This document shows positions 12,249 to 24,600 of a DNA stretch of 64,000 bases, piece by piece. Under the pieces are notes generated by a model. It did no database searches and was not told the origin of the DNA. It saw only the letters and a program-made list of their open reading frames with translations. The first letter of the stretch is position 1; every line of letters starts with the position of its first letter. A program made the translations under genes and the position numbers. The DNA comes from Hybos culiciformis (lineage: Eukaryota; Arthropoda; Insecta; Diptera; Hybotidae): NCBI GenBank assembly GCA_964007475.1, contig OZ023273.1, positions 16,319,922 through 16,383,921 on the forward strand, read 5' to 3'.

Positions 12249-14123
12249 TTATACATACTTAAAATCTAGCATCGTGGGTTCCAAAATATTTTTAGCATTT
12301 TCAAATTTTGATGTTATTTTATTTCCATTTATATCTGTACTATCTTCATTACATTTTGGAATCCACGATGCGCACGTTACATACAAATGTGGCTTCTCGT
12401 CAATTAACGCTACTTCAGAATCATGGTATCCTTCATTAGATTTACTTTCAAATTCATAAAAATAATCTAGAGGATTATGTTTATTTATATTATAATTATT
12501 ATTATTATTATTGGCAATCGCATTCGTCAATGAAGTTCTTTTCTTATCACAATTAGAATTTTTAATCATCTTACCATTATCTTCTCCATAACTTAATAAT
12601 TCAGACGAATTTCTATAACAATCGAGATGAAGGTCTAAATTAACATTTCTAAAAATTTTTTTCGTAAAATCCACATAAAGTGGTTCGTTCGATGGCTTTC
12701 GAGTAAATTCATCATCTTCATCATTATTTTCCTCAATATCATCAATATCAATGTCAATATCACCTTCGTGTTGATGATAATTTTCATTGATTACAGTTTT
12801 ATTTGATTTAATATTATTATTTTCATATTGATACAATGAACTATTTATACCACTATTTATACTTGATGATGTTTGTGAATATGAGCGGCGACGGTAAAAT
12901 TCATCTTCAAATGGTAATCCATTTGGGAACTTACTGGAATATGATGCTATTTGTTGTGTTTTATGATTTTTTTTTAACTCATTGTTGTTGTTATTATAAC
13001 CATTGTAACTAATATTATTTTTAGCATTATAACTAATTTGATTTATATTATTTGATTTTGATAATTGTTTTTTCGTAGTAGAATCAATTTTCTTTTTATT
13101 TGTTGTTGGATTTATTGATCCCAATGTTGTTAAATTTTTTGATAGTGATAAATTATTATATCTTTTTTCATATTGGGGTGAAATTGGTGAAGTTGATGTA
13201 CCATTAAATAATGGTGGTGAATATGATTCTACTGGGTCATCTTTATGCTTTTTCTTCAACGAACCCTTACACTTATTATTAATAAGTAATTTTCCAATTG
13301 GACGCTGGTGTTGCAGTTGTTGTTGCTGCTGTTGTTGTTGTTGTTGGTGTTGTGATTGATTTCCAATAAATGATTGTCTTAAATTAAATGTTCTTGTTGG
13401 TTGATATTGATGAGAATTTGTATAATTTTTGTTATTATTATAGTAACTTCCATTAGGAACATGATTTTCTTTTGAATTTTTGATTGAATTATATGCACGT
13501 TTTTGTGAATTATTCGAAGCATTACTATTATAATATGTTTGAGTTACATATTTTGGTACAATTGATTCATCTGATATACCACTTGTACTATTCGTTGGTG
13601 ACTTCGAATGAATATAATATGTTTTCCTATTGTTATTATTATTACTGTTATTATTACTGCTAATAATATTTTTGATCATAGGTTTGTTATTTTTGCAATT
13701 TCTATTACTTGTACTATCTATATTTTTACGAATATATTCTAATTGACTATTAATCGATGATTTAGAATTCGATTTACAAAAATGTGTTGTCGTTGTCAAT
13801 AATTTATTATTATTTTGTGGTTGTTGATGATTGTCATTATTTGCACAAATTTCGATACGCCTACAAATTTTTGGTGTTAATGGTTTAATAGCATTCAATT
13901 TTTGTAAACTATCATTATTCAATGTTTTTTGACCGTAAAAACTATTCCGAAATGGCTGTTGTGTTCTAGTTGTTGGTGTTGGTGTTGTTGTTGATGCTGT
14001 AGTTGATGACTTGTAATCATTATTAAAAGTTGCCGAAGGAATTTGCAAATGTTGTTTTGAGTTTTCGGTTTTTGAAGCTCGAAATGAGCTGTAAGGTCGA
14101 GATGTTACAAGTCCCACAGGCAT
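12249..14123 (-). CDS. Asn/Gln-rich large first coding exon, product unknown
   Basis: The frame opens with ATG at 14123, preceded by two in-frame TAA codons, and encodes 624 residues if read to the TAG/TAA after 12249. A GTATGT donor at 12258 sits at the very end of the frame, so the exon more likely stops at 12259 after 621 codons plus two bases (phase 2) and splices onward. The protein is mostly disordered. It has many Asn runs, a Gln tract near residues 254-271, a short Lys-rich patch, and an acidic block near residues 450-470 with DIDIDIDD. The better-conserved-looking parts are the N-terminus (MPVGLVTSRPYSSF) and the C-terminal 150 residues, including PHLYVTCASWIPKC. Codon use keeps the frame despite AT bias, and a plus-strand frame overlapping it at 12274-12459 is a shadow. 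I do not recognise the family. It could be an isoform-specific N-terminus of the gene with exons at 39 kb, since exit phases match, or a separate gene. Confidence 0.8.
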   Translation of the reverse strand: MPVGLVTSRPYSSFRASKTENSKQHLQIPSATFNNDYKSSTTASTTTPTPTTRTQQPFRNSFYGQKTLNNDSLQKLNAIKPLTPKICRRIEICANNDNHQQPQNNNKLLTTTTHFCKSNSKSSINSQLEYIRKNIDSTSNRNCKNNKPMIKNIISSNNNSNNNNNRKTYYIHSKSPTNSTSGISDESIVPKYVTQTYYNSNASNNSQKRAYNSIKNSKENHVPNGSYYNNNKNYTNSHQYQPTRTFNLRQSFIGNQSQHQQQQQQQQQQLQHQRPIGKLLINNKCKGSLKKKHKDDPVESYSPPLFNGTSTSPISPQYEKRYNNLSLSKNLTTLGSINPTTNKKKIDSTTKKQLSKSNNINQISYNAKNNISYNGYNNNNNELKKNHKTQQIASYSSKFPNGLPFEDEFYRRRSYSQTSSSINSGINSSLYQYENNNIKSNKTVINENYHQHEGDIDIDIDDIEENNDEDDEFTRKPSNEPLYVDFTKKIFRNVNLDLHLDCYRNSSELLSYGEDNGKMIKNSNCDKKRTSLTNAIANNNNNNYNINKHNPLDYFYEFESKSNEGYHDSEVALIDEKPHLYVTCASWIPKCNEDSTDINGNKITSKFENAKNILEPTMLDFKYV

Positions 14124-16929
14124 ATTTTATTATTATTTATTAAAATTGTTAAAAGAATTAAAATAATATATGTATAGTTTTATCACAACAAATTGTTTGT
14201 TCAAATATTTTTTTAAAGCACTTTTTATTTATCACAATTTTTTTTTTTTTTTATATGTTTGTTAATTAATTAACTTATAATTATTATATTTTAATTTTGA
14301 TGCGAACTACTCTTGAACTTTTATTAATTTTATTTAATCATTTTCAAATATAGTTGTTAATTCAACTAATAATTATTTTAGTTAAGTAGAATTTTTATTT
14401 TCGATTATTGAGGATCTGAAAATTAATATTATCATTAGAGATCCTTTAACTTTAATATGTTAAAGCAAAAAAAAAACAAAAAAAATCTTTGGAAATAATT
14501 TTTTTCTACAAATATTTATATCTAGGTTCATAAAAAGAAATATGTTCAAAGTTCACGTGAACATATTTAAATCGAATTAGATTATCAGTATTCGTATTTT
14601 TTTTGAATACTATTTTTTGTACTTCAAGTATCAGGAAAATAAATTTAAAAAAAGAACAATTTTTGATCGACATTATGAAAAAAAAATTTTTTTATTCCAT
14701 TTAAAAGTATTCTTTTTGCTAATCATGTCTCAAGTAAGTATATCTTTTTTTTTTCTTCAAATAAATTATTAAAAGCTTTATTAGGTTACTTTATGATTAT
14801 CAAAATAATAATAATAAACAACAAAAAAAAAATTAGCCAGGTAAAATAAAAAGTTTTAACAATGGCAATTCTTAAAATAAAAAAAGATGAAAAATTAAAA
14901 ATAGCTATATTTCTTATTATTGAACATTCAAGATGCGGAAGACGTATTTTTTTTTTTTTTGGTAATTGTTCAATATATAGTTTTATTATTTGATTCCCAT
15001 GTTTTCGACCACACTTATCTTATTAATATTTTTCATTAAAAAAGATTAAACATTAAATGAAATCAACTAAAAAAGTTAATAAATTTATGCTTTTGAGCCG
15101 ATAAACCAAATTCCACAGAATTTTTTTGTATTTATTTTATTACCGATTGATTGGCGTATTAAAAATAATTGTGGATATAAATAAATAAGTAGGTATATAT
15201 TAATTTTGTTAAAATTCCAGCAAAAACTTTTTACTGATAAAATTAAATTAATTTTTTTATAGATAACAGTAGCCACTATTATATTCATTATTATTTTATA
15301 TAAAATAAAATGTTAATTAAAGACTTAAAATAATTTCCTGATTTAAATTAGATTTCTGACTAGACTTACTAGATAATCAAATGAAATAAAATGACAAATA
15401 TCATATCGTAAGTCCTTTGTGAGAAGGTTTCAGCACAATAATATTTTATCGTGTAAATTGTTTTACGTGATATAATATCAAATGTACTACAAACTCCTTC
15501 AAAATCATTATACGTCTAATTATTTAGCATCAAGTTCATGAATTGAATTCCGATATTTCGCAAAAAAATGTTAATTACTTAAGTCAAAACGGTAGAAATT
15601 TCAGTATTTTTTTTCGTTGAAAATGACAAAAAAAGAATTATCAAATAAATTGTCAATTCTGATCTATCTATTAATTGCTTATAAATTGTCTAATGACAAC
15701 CAATTTTTTTTTTCCCCTTCAACTTAATATTAGGATGATTATTAATTGATGATAAATTTTTTTTATTAGTTTTAATTATTTCAATTGTTAACAACATGAC
15801 GGCATCATTCAAATTTTATCATCAACTATTTCTAGTATGTTCTCTTTAATCAATATAATAAATTTTTAGATAAAGAATAATATAACAACAAAATTAAAAT
15901 GATGCCAAAAATAAAAGACAAATTATAATTACAGGTTACTGGGTACTATGCTGTAACAATTAGTATTGAAAGTATTCCGTGAAGTTCAAAAAAATTTTTT
16001 TTTACAATTATTTAATATATAAACTTATACGATAAATACATGAATTTAAAATGTATTTTTCAATTTCAGGATATTTTTTACGAGAAAGTTCATATTAACA
16101 ACTATAAAAAATAGTGTTTAAATTAATGAAATAAAAAAAAAATTTTTTTTCATTACAAGTTCGGAATTAAATAATTTCATGGAATTACTAAAACTCAATC
16201 TTACATCAACGGATAAAAATTACATAAAAATTTTTTTTTGTTATTTTATTGTAACAAAAAAAACAAAACCTGATTCAAGTAAAATGCATAAAGAATTGCA
16301 TTTTTAAGATTAGTTATGCATATTACAACTTTCACTATAAAAAGTTTTTTAATATACTTCGTTTTTTTTTTTTTTGTAAATGCGCATGGTTTTGAAAAGC
16401 AGTAAAACCTCGAATCTGTAAAACAAAACAAAAAAAAAAAAAAATTGATAACCAGTAATATACCTACATACATAAAAAAAAAAAATTATTTTCGACTCAA
16501 ATAATTTAGTAAAATGATATTTATAATATTATAAATGCTGAATATTTCATTATAAAAACAACATAAATATAATAGTGATAAAAATAAAATCATATTTAGA
16601 AAAAAGAAAATTTCAAACAATGGCTTCAATTTAAAAAAAAATATATATTTTCAAAAATGACGCAATTATCAAAATTTTAATTTTCTTCAATTTAATAAAC
16701 AATTTTATGCAACGAACAACAAAAATTGAAAAAGATATTTTTCTTTTTAAAATTGTTATTATTAATTATTTTTATTACGTTCTAGTTTTAGTTAGACCGA
16801 TTTCTAAAAAATGAAATGAACTTTATGACAATTGATAACAAAAACAAGACTGAAACTAATTCGAATTCAATTAGTAAGAAATATTTCTTTCTAAGAACGA
16901 TTGTATCGAACGAACAACACAGTTGAATT

Positions 16930-18680
16930 TTTTTTAATTATAATTATTTCACTGGAGACATAAAATAATTTTTTTTTTATTAAACAGTTTATAATACTTA
17001 TTTTAAAACAATTATTATTATTATTACAGGAATATAAAGGCAGAATAATAATTTTTTGAGAAAAGACTTATTTGACAGCTGTTATTTTAGAAGTAAAAAT
17101 TTCATATTTTCCATAACAATCTCAGTTTATGGGTGCACTTTTAGGTGAGCCTCATAGAAGAAAACAAAAAATCGAAAATTTAAGCAGACGTTGTTAATGA
17201 GATATATATTTGATGTCAAAACTATCTCATTTTCAAGAAATTTTCTTAAGCAAAAAAATATTATTTCATGTTTTGATTGACATAGTCAGGGAACGTACTC
17301 TTAAACTTTTAAAAACAAAAAAAAAAAAGAAGAAGTTAGATAAGAAATAAAAATGTTTATCAATATTTAAGAAATGTGAAACAAAAAAAAAAAAAACTTT
17401 GTAAACAAAAAATATTTTATCAGCTGGTTATGTTATTTTTTTTTATGTAGGTAGGTGTGTACCTACATTATATTAGAATTAGATTATTATTAATATTATT
17501 TGTTTAGAGAAGCAGTATAAAAAAAAAAAGTTTTAGTTTGAATATTGTAATAACAAAAAAAAAAATAAATAAATTAATTAAAAATAAATACAAAAAAAAA
17601 AAAATTATTTCCAAAAATATTTTCCTTTTTTCGTAACAAAAAATATAGATTTTCTATTACAATTAATATTGTATGTGTATATAATACTCAACTTTTTTTT
17701 TTTTAATCTTATTATAAAAAAAAAAATACAATTTTTTTTTTTTTTTAATATGTTTGGTTAAAGAAATTTATAAATAACTTAATTTTTTTTTTTTTATTTT
17801 AATTTTAATTTTCTTTTAGCGAAAAACATGTGGAAAATTATTTTCCAAATTTTTCTTCTTCAATTTCTTCTTCTCGTGTAGGTATTTATTTTTATTTAAA
17901 AATAAAAAAAAAAAATAACTAAATAAAATTTGTTAAAACACTTTTTTTTGTTAAAAATTTTTTTTAATTTTTTTATTTATTTTCATTTCTCAATTAAAAA
18001 ATTTAAATTTTAATTTATGATAAATTTTCTATTTTAATTTTCTTTTTTTAATTTGTTAATTTTTTTTTTTTTTTTGAAATTATTCTTTTTTTTAATTATA
18101 AAAAAAAAAAGAAAAAATTATTTAGTTTTTAATTTTTTGTTAAAAAATTTTTTTTATATATTTTGAAAATATAAAATTATTTCTTTCAAAACAATTAAAA
18201 AAAAAAAAAAAAACTAATAATAAATATTTTAAATTAAAAACAAAAAAAAATTTTATATATTTAAAAAAATATTCAGAAATTTATCACTTCCATTCGTTTA
18301 AGAGTAATCGCATCGACTGACTTGTTGCAAACACTGGCAATAAACAGAAACCCTCAAGAGTTTTTTTATTTTATGGATTTTGTATTTTTAGTTTTTTTTT
18401 TTGCTTTTTTTTTCGTTTCATTAGTGGATTTTTTTTTTCACAATAAAATTTTGTATTATAAAGAGATATTGTATGTATAAAAAAAAAAAATATTTTTTCT
18501 TGGTTTGAAAAAAAAAAAAAACAAAAAATATTATTCAGAGAAGGTTTCAAATATTGCTTGTTGTGAAAAAAAATAATAAACAAAAAAAAAAAAAACTATA
18601 AAGAAAAAAATTTTCTTGAGAGACGATTAATGAGACTTTTCAATAAGTAAAAAAAAAAAAAAAAAAATTATCTTTCGCAA
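16930..18680. repeat. Tract dense in poly-A and poly-T runs
   Basis: Over about 1.7 kb, runs of 8-17 A or T alternate at a much higher density than elsewhere, interrupted by a less AT-rich segment at 18275-18360. Similar shorter tracts occur at about 44440-45060 and 49180-49900, each again next to a GC-richer segment. Nucleosome-poor promoter-flanking DNA is one possible reading. Confidence 0.6.
17442..17470. repeat. Small palindrome TGTAGGTA...TACCTACA
   Basis: An 8-bp inverted repeat (TGTAGGTA and TACCTACA) is separated by six bases at roughly 17444-17465. Similar TAGGTA/TACCTA strings recur widely in the window (for example 46041-46064), so this is probably ordinary for this genome. Confidence 0.5.
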
Positions 18681-21600
18681 TTTTTAACTGAGAATTGACT
18701 TGAAAAATAATGTTTCATTATGTGGGAACGTCAGCGATAAATTTGATTTTATTTATATAAAGGCATATTATTGAATAAATATATTTAGGAAAGAATTGTC
18801 CATGTTTTGTTTTCGAATTTTTAAATATTTATTTTACATATTAAATGGGCCTTAATTTGAATTCAATTTAGAACATGTGATTCACCATGGTCGGGCGTTG
18901 TACATGTAGAACTTCAATTTCAGACTAAAAAAAAAAAAATGCATGTAATTTTCTTAAATCATGGCGATCTTTGTAAATAAATGTTTATTCAATTGCAGCC
19001 ATATAAAATAATACAACAGCAAAAAAAAATAAAAAATAAAAAATCTGAACAAAGGATATTATATGTGCATACTGCCATTTCCTTTTTATCGAGATAAATT
19101 AATCAAGTGATCAAATTTTCTTGTTCATAACAAAAAAAAACTAAATGAGAATAAATTTTGTTTCTTTTCTCTCACAAAAAAAAAAAAACAAAGTATCTTG
19201 AGGCAGCACAGAAGCAGCAAATTATAAAAGCTAAAAAAGTAAATTTATACCTTAAGCCACAATTTTTTTTTTATTTTATCTAATAATAGTATTTGTTAAC
19301 AGTTTAAAATTGTTACAAAGATAATTTTACCTCTATTTAAAATCACATTTGTGAAATATTTGTATAACAATAGAAAAAATTTAAAAAAATCATTCTCAAA
19401 ACATTGATTTTGTTACTCAAAGCAAGCCGTGAAGATTACAGAGGTCTTGCCAAGTGCTGGTTATGTAACTTTTTTTTTCATTTAAAATTTTTGAATTATA
19501 AGTTTGCTAGAATTATAGGAATGTTGCCAACCATTTTATCACTGAGATATATGGATATATGTATTAAAAAAAGGAACATAAAATCTATACAATTTGTATC
19601 ATTAAATTTTCATATACGTCTAAAAATTGAAAAATTGTTATAACGATTAGATTATAACTGTGCCAGTGTACGTTGTCTGCCTCCTAAGGGTTTTTTTTTG
19701 TAGGATGCTATGCTAAACTATGTCGGAATCTAATGAAAAAATTAGGTAATATATATTCATGAAATTTTACTATACTAAGGAAATTGTATTTAAAGCAATA
19801 TTCAACTAAAATGTATTGTACAAAATTAGCAGCTGTTCATTTATTTTATAAATTTTGTTTTAGTTTATAAATGTAGATTACTTTTTTACGAGAAAATCGA
19901 CAAAAATAAGAAACAAAGCTTATAACTGAGAAAAAAAATTGAGAGAAGAGTATCTAAAAATTTTTTTAATAGTATTAGTAGTAAGTTCCATAATAAATGA
20001 ATCCATAGATTATATTTTATATATTATAATTATGCCGGCAGTAAGTGTTTGTCCAAAATCTTATTTATGGTAATTAAACGTTTTTTGAGTAATAAATTAA
20101 ATTCAATTACATTTACATTTCTCTAATTTTCGTTAAAAAGTTTAAAAATAATGAAAAAAAAGAGTTAATATGTATTCATTTTGAATCAAAGTAATGTCAG
20201 CTTAATATTTTTTAATAAATTATAAGCCTTTATTTTAAATTTATCATTATTTTTCTCTTCAATAAACAAAAGCATTTTCGATAATTTTAAATTTTGAGAT
20301 TATAAGTGTATGCATCCGAATCATCAATAAATCAACCGAACTTTAGACCACAGAACTGAATCGTCTGCTAAAATTCAGACAAAACTGAAGTTGTAGGTAT
20401 AATAAAGCATTAAACTATGGAGAATCCAACATTTTTAAAACATTACTGTTGTGGATCTTTTGGATCCATAATGGGACGATTCAATTTTAACCTAACCTTA
20501 ACCAACCCGTAATTAGTTATCTGTGGAACCTCTTCTACAATTGAAATTAAATATCTGAAAATTATATACAGATGTAAATTAAATATTTTAAATATCTTAA
20601 ATTAACAACAGGATCCTGCGTTAAAATTTTAATTTTTAATGAGTATTGCGAAAGAACTTATTTCAATATTTAGTACATCTATACATATAATATTTAAAAT
20701 AAGTTTTATTTAGTTTGTGACAAAGAAAAAAAAAATTTTTTTTCAATTTAATTTTCTTCTTGAACATTTTTTTTGTTTTATGAAAATAATATTGTGACAT
20801 TTAAAATTACTTAGAATATTATTTGCCATTGCCACTTGATCACACAACAAGACAAAGAATTATCTGAATTTTTTTTTTCTCGTCAATACAAATTTTGTTA
20901 GTTCATTTTTTATTTTTTAAAATATTTATTATTAGATTTAAAATTTAAATTTTAAAATTTATTACAGGAAATTACAAATTTAGAAACAAAATCTCTTAAT
21001 CTATAAAATGATGAAAATCCTTTTATGGAACTGTAAAAAATTTAAATCAGCATTTTATTTTATTATTAATTTAATAGAATTTACATGGATTTACAAAATT
21101 AAGGATTTAAAAAAATTAGTTAATAAATTTCTATAATAAAATGTGTTAAATCGTTTATGTTAATTAACACTATTTCACGAGCAAAAAAAAAAGATAAATT
21201 ATTGTTTTTTTTTTTTTGAATTTTTTTTTATTTATATTAATTACTTCCTTTCATTATAAAATATTCATGTTGGTTTGTATCATATATGATGATGAAATTA
21301 GGAAATGCAGATGTTAAGATTTTAAATTTATATATCTCAATTATAATTATAACATAAAAAACATTTTAATAATGAAGATTATTTTGTCAATTTTTCATTT
21401 AAATATTATATTTAAAAAAAACAAAGCAATAACATATGAAGAAGTTTAATAATATATGAAGAACTTTAATTGAATCAAAAGGTAAATTTTAATTTAATTT
21501 TGTTATTGGTTTGATGAAAAGCTCTCAATTGAAGTCTCACAAAAAAAAAGAAGAAATTTTTATTTTAAATTACAAAAATATGAAAATAACATGCTTCGAA

Positions 21601-24600
21601 AATTTAGAAACTTGAATGAATTTTTACATCACACACAATAATAAACACCAATAAAAATGTCAAACCTTTATTAATTGCTTCACTCTTGTTTATAATGCAA
21701 AAAATCAATGGAGTATACGATATCTCATAAATATAAGCAATATAATGTAACAGTATTTTAAGTTTATAAAAATATTAATTTCAAGGCAAATTAGTTGCAA
21801 AATAATCTGAAATAATTCAAAAATATGTAATGTAATTCAATCAACCCTTAAAATTATAATAAAAAAAACAAGCTTCGGCATTTAATAATACAACCCCATT
21901 TCCGGCTTTAGATCTTCTTTGTAAAAAAAAAAACTATATTTTAATAAATTTTATTATGATTTTTTTTCTCAATTGTTATGGTTCATTAACACTTTGTTAA
22001 TAATCAATTTTTTTTTACTATAATAAAATTATTATAAAAATTTCTTTGCATTCATTTAAAAACTTTTGAAGTCTAGACACGAAACTTATAAAAACTAAAG
22101 GCTCGAAAAGGCAAACGATAAAACAAAGAATAATTTTATATATTGATTCATCCTCCAAGCAAAGTATATTGATATTAATATACCTTGATTTAATATATTA
22201 AAATATTATAAATATTATAATGAACTTTATAGTATGTACGTTGTTGAAAGAATTTTTCAAGTTAAGCTTTTCAAGTGCTTGTACGATTTTTTTTAAGCAA
22301 AAAAAATATTTAGATTCATAATTAACAAAGCAGAGTTCATATTCTAGATTCTCTTTTTCTTACATATATTTTATTTATATTTACACTTTATAGGCATTTA
22401 TAATAATATAATTGGAAAATTTATTACAATAATTTTCAATTAATTTTTATTGTGATTTAAACTTCTGTACAGAATTTAAAGTAATAAAAAATATAACTTC
22501 AACTAATTTATAAAAAAAAAGTTAAGAAAATTTATATTTTCAAGCTGATTCCTAAAGATTTGAATTATAAAGTTTCAGCAATTATTTGGAAGCAAAACAA
22601 ATTATTTAATATGATAAATACTTTATAAATAAAGGTATCTTGAATAAAATAGTCACTGTTTTCTATTTATACTTAGTTTTATCATTAGTTTCAAAAGTTA
22701 GTCTGACGAAGCCTTGACTTTTTTCTACCTTCATCAACCATCAACGTAAGTGTTATGAGTTTTTCGTTTACACGTCATTTAACTATAATAGTCATCATGT
22801 GAAAAGAAATAATACAAGTTAAAAATTGAAAATGTTGCGTTGTGTGTATTTTAATGATGGGCTTGGTTTTTAGACATCATCATAATTGAGAATAAAAAAC
22901 ATAATGTACGTTAAAACAACAAAAATATTGTACTTTTTTAAAATTCTATAAAAGATTCATCAATATAAAAATTGAAATCTTTACACAACTTTATTACATT
23001 GATATGTAAAAAAAAAACATGCCTCTCTAAACAATTCTTTAAAGCGATAAATTTACAGAATTTAAATTTATTATAATAAATTGTTTAATTATAATAGTAC
23101 CTATGTAAATTTTTTAATTGTATAAAAATTAATAGTATAGGTACATGACTTAAATTTTGAATATTAAAATAGAATAAGATAAATTTTTTAATTTTTAAAC
23201 CAATAATTTTTTTTTTAAATCATTCTTGATTTTCGCATCAGAAGAAAAATTTATAAAAAATATATGAAACTTCTTTTATCTAATAACATTGTAATTTTGG
23301 GTAGTAGTTACACAGTTCTCTAAAAGGATTTGATTAAAAAAATGATTGTAATGTAATATACCTATACAAATTAAATAATCATGAAATAAACATTATCCCA
23401 GCTGATTAAATTCATTATTTCAAATAATTAGAAAAAATTTAAAAGCGTAGTGTTAAAAGATATCATATTATGTCAATCAAATTTCGAAATTATCAATTAT
23501 ACTTCTAGTGCTAAACATTATGTCGTAAAATGTGTAACCAATAATCGACTAATCAAAACATTAAAAAAAAAAACATAAACTAAAATCATTAAAAAAAAAC
23601 TTAAATTCTATAATTTATAAAATATAAAATAAATTTCAAATTTTTAATACATACGGTATTAATTTCCAATAAAAATATAAATATAATTGTCGTTTCAAAT
23701 AAAAATCATTTTAATTTATTTCATTTAATTCGAAATGATAGTTTCAACAATTACTTATTGAATTTTAATTGCAAACGTTTTTTTTTTTTAATTTATTTTA
23801 ACTTTTCATCATACACAATTACATTTTATTACTTTAATTTAAATCAACATTACATGTTGTAAATATGAGGTACAACGTTTGATTAGTAATATATATATAA
23901 AATATTAAGTATATAAAATGTTATGTTTTGTATAATAATTATAAGCATATGAAATTCCCCTGTACATTATTATGACATATTCTGATGTCCAGTTTATGAA
24001 ATAAAATTACTTTAAAATTTCCATGACTTTTCACTTTAAAGATAAATTTAAAAACTGGAAAATTTAGTCTGGTTAGTAGGAATGTAATATTTCAAGACAA
24101 ATTGATAAAAAAAAATTCGTTGACTACGAAACTTGTTCACTAGATTGAATTTTTATGTAATTTTTTTCTTAAGGACACTGTAAAGATTACGGAACTCTTT
24201 GCAACGAGGATCCTTAATTTTCTGTAATTTTAAAATACCCACTTATATTCATACTATTAATTATATATCTAAATAAGAACAATTTACCAGGAGAACCTAT
24301 TTAGATTTATTATGTTTTTATAAATCTAAAATGTAATAACAAAGTAGCATAGTAAGTGATAAATAAAATTGATATTTTCCGATGGGCCTTGTATTCTAAT
24401 ATGGGCCAAAAGAGTTTAATTTTTGTTTGAAGCTAAAATTTTATTTTTATTCCACAAAAAAACAGTTATATGACACTTCTTATTTTTTAAATATATGTGG
24501 GCTGACCATTCAAACACTCAGCTTTCCATCGTATGAATAAATTTGGTGCATTAAATAATTTTTGTATTATTGTAAGAATCGAAGTATGGAAAATTCGGAA

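Noticed and set aside
20488..20507. CCTAACC-like string resembling the insect telomere repeat
   Set aside because: Only about two degenerate units; no array.
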